From: Acidobacteriota bacterium
GTDB lineage: Bacteria; Acidobacteriota; Vicinamibacteria; Vicinamibacterales; 2-12-FULL-66-21
Direction: 5' to 3'
Assembly (NCBI GenBank): GCA_013362195.1
Contig: JABFWM010000476.1
Span: 1-5,724 of the forward strand
DNA length: 5,724 bases
Positions 5,246-5,724 of the stretch are shown here, one piece after another. The notes below the pieces were generated by a model. It made no database searches. It saw only the letters and a list, made by a program, of their open reading frames with translations, and was not told the DNA's origin. The position numbers were made by a program, and so were the translations under genes. The first letter of the stretch is position 1, and each line of letters opens with the position of its first letter.

Positions 5246-5294
5246 TCGTGATGCGGCCGATCACCAGCACGCCTACGTCATGGCCGCATCGCGG
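5246..5294 (+). terminator. Long hairpin just after the rightward hsp20 stop
   Basis: Perfect 9-bp arms GATGCGGCC (5250-5258) and GGCCGCATC (5282-5290) extend on both sides with G-U and G-C pairs to 14 pairs (5246-5259 with 5281-5294). The loop is 21 nt. It begins 3 nt after the stop codon. No T-tract follows, so it may act in Rho-dependent termination or protect the mRNA 3' end rather than being a classic intrinsic terminator. Confidence 0.5.
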
Positions 5295-5384
5295 CCGCGC
5301 CGGCAGCGCGCGTACGGGAGAGCGGAGCGGAACGCGGGGCCCCGCCGCCGCGCGAGCGAGCCGGGGCTCGGGGCAGCGCCCCGA
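5291..5384 (+). repeat. GC-extreme cluster of palindromes upstream of ymdB
   Basis: This intergenic stretch is about 86% GC by hand count. It packs palindromes in series: GCGGCCGC (5291-5298), GCGGGGCCCCGC (5334-5345), CGAGCC-GG-GGCTCG (5357-5370), and TCGGGGC-AGC-GCCCCGA (5368-5384). No coding frame with recognisable product was found. It looks like a small non-coding palindromic (REP-like) element or a run of leader hairpins. Copy number elsewhere cannot be seen from this window. Confidence 0.4.
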
Positions 5385-5390
5385 TTGACC

Positions 5391-5724
5391 ATGCGCGTCC
5401 TGTTCATCGGCGACATCTTCGGCAGGCCCGGGCGGGAGATCGCGCGCCGCGCCGTTCCCGCGCTCATCGAACGCGAGGCGCTCGACTTCGTCATCGCCAA
5501 CGTCGAGAACTCCGCCGCCGGCTTCGGCGTCACCGGCGACATCGCCGACACGATCCTGAGTTACGGCGTCGACGCGATGACGACCGGCAATCACGTCTGG
5601 GACAAGAAGGAAGTGCTCGACTACATCCCGCGGCAGCCGAAATTGCTGCGGCCGGCGAACTTCCCCGCCGGCACGCCCGGGCGCGGCAGCTACGTCGGGC
5701 GGACGCGCAGCGGCGAAGCCATCG
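5391..5724 (+). CDS. ymdB: TIGR00282/YmdB-family metallophosphoesterase, 3' end beyond the window
   Basis: The first 111 codons of a protein usually about 260 residues long are present. The metal-site motifs of the family are in place: GDIFGRPGR with D8 (7-15), NVENSAAG with E39 and N40 (37-44), and TGNHVWD with N67 and H68 (65-71). Positions equal those reported for Bacillus subtilis YmdB as I recall them. The remaining metal ligands, later histidines, are outside the window. B. subtilis YmdB is a phosphodiesterase acting on 2',3'-cyclic nucleotides and affects biofilm and spore choices; the role here is unknown. ATG 5391 fits the standard N-terminus (MRVLFIGDIFG). No Shine-Dalgarno is visible, and a stable hairpin ends only 6 nt before the start. 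A gap of 147 bp with hairpins separates it from hsp20, so separate transcription is likely. Confidence 0.95.
   Translation, partial: MRVLFIGDIFGRPGREIARRAVPALIEREALDFVIANVENSAAGFGVTGDIADTILSYGVDAMTTGNHVWDKKEVLDYIPRQPKLLRPANFPAGTPGRGSYVGRTRSGEAI

Noticed and set aside
4791..5594. Leftward 267-codon frame opposite the third hsp20 and ymdB
   Set aside because: The opposite strand has clear Hsp20 and YmdB motifs. The antisense product shows no recognisable pattern.

Overview
The window is a GC-rich bacterial chromosome segment with housekeeping genes on the left and a compact small-heat-shock-protein (Hsp20) cluster on the right. Nothing marks it as phage, plasmid or insertion sequence, and I see no rRNA, tRNA or CRISPR array. 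The base composition, the form of the RNA polymerase omega subunit, and the mix of MEMO-family, GatCA and YmdB genes suit a high-GC Gram-negative lineage. Acidobacteriota (Vicinamibacteria-like) is my best guess, but it is a guess that needs a database search.

Left part (1-3103). A MEMO/AmrB-family gene runs leftward off the edge. Its start codon overlaps head to head with the gatC start region. Rightward, gatC and gatA overlap by ATGA and encode two subunits of the tRNA-dependent amidotransferase. A GNAT-family acetyltransferase follows in the same direction with almost no gap. No gatB is present in the window.

Middle (3072-3491). A 96-residue, very hydrophobic membrane protein is read leftward. 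It overlaps the tail of the GNAT gene by 32 bp and has its own strong ribosome binding site. A hairpin with a short T tail separates it from the operon upstream.

Heat-shock region (3492-5294). A leftward operon hsp20-hsp20-rpoZ has intergenic gaps of 6 and 4 bp. Its promoter is close to consensus (TTGACA, 17 bp, TATATT) and lies in a conspicuously AT-rich patch. It ends at the hairpin terminator. A third, divergent Hsp20 is transcribed rightward from the same intergenic region. Coupling the polymerase omega subunit to two small heat-shock proteins is the most unusual arrangement here. A long imperfect hairpin directly follows the third hsp20.

Right edge (5291-5724). A hairpin-dense stretch of about 86% GC precedes a YmdB-family metallophosphoesterase that runs off the window.

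Possible system: if omega is induced together with the chaperones, the cell would tie RNA polymerase assembly or stability to proteotoxic stress. This is an inference from gene order and spacing. The sequence gives no direct evidence of function beyond the gene families.
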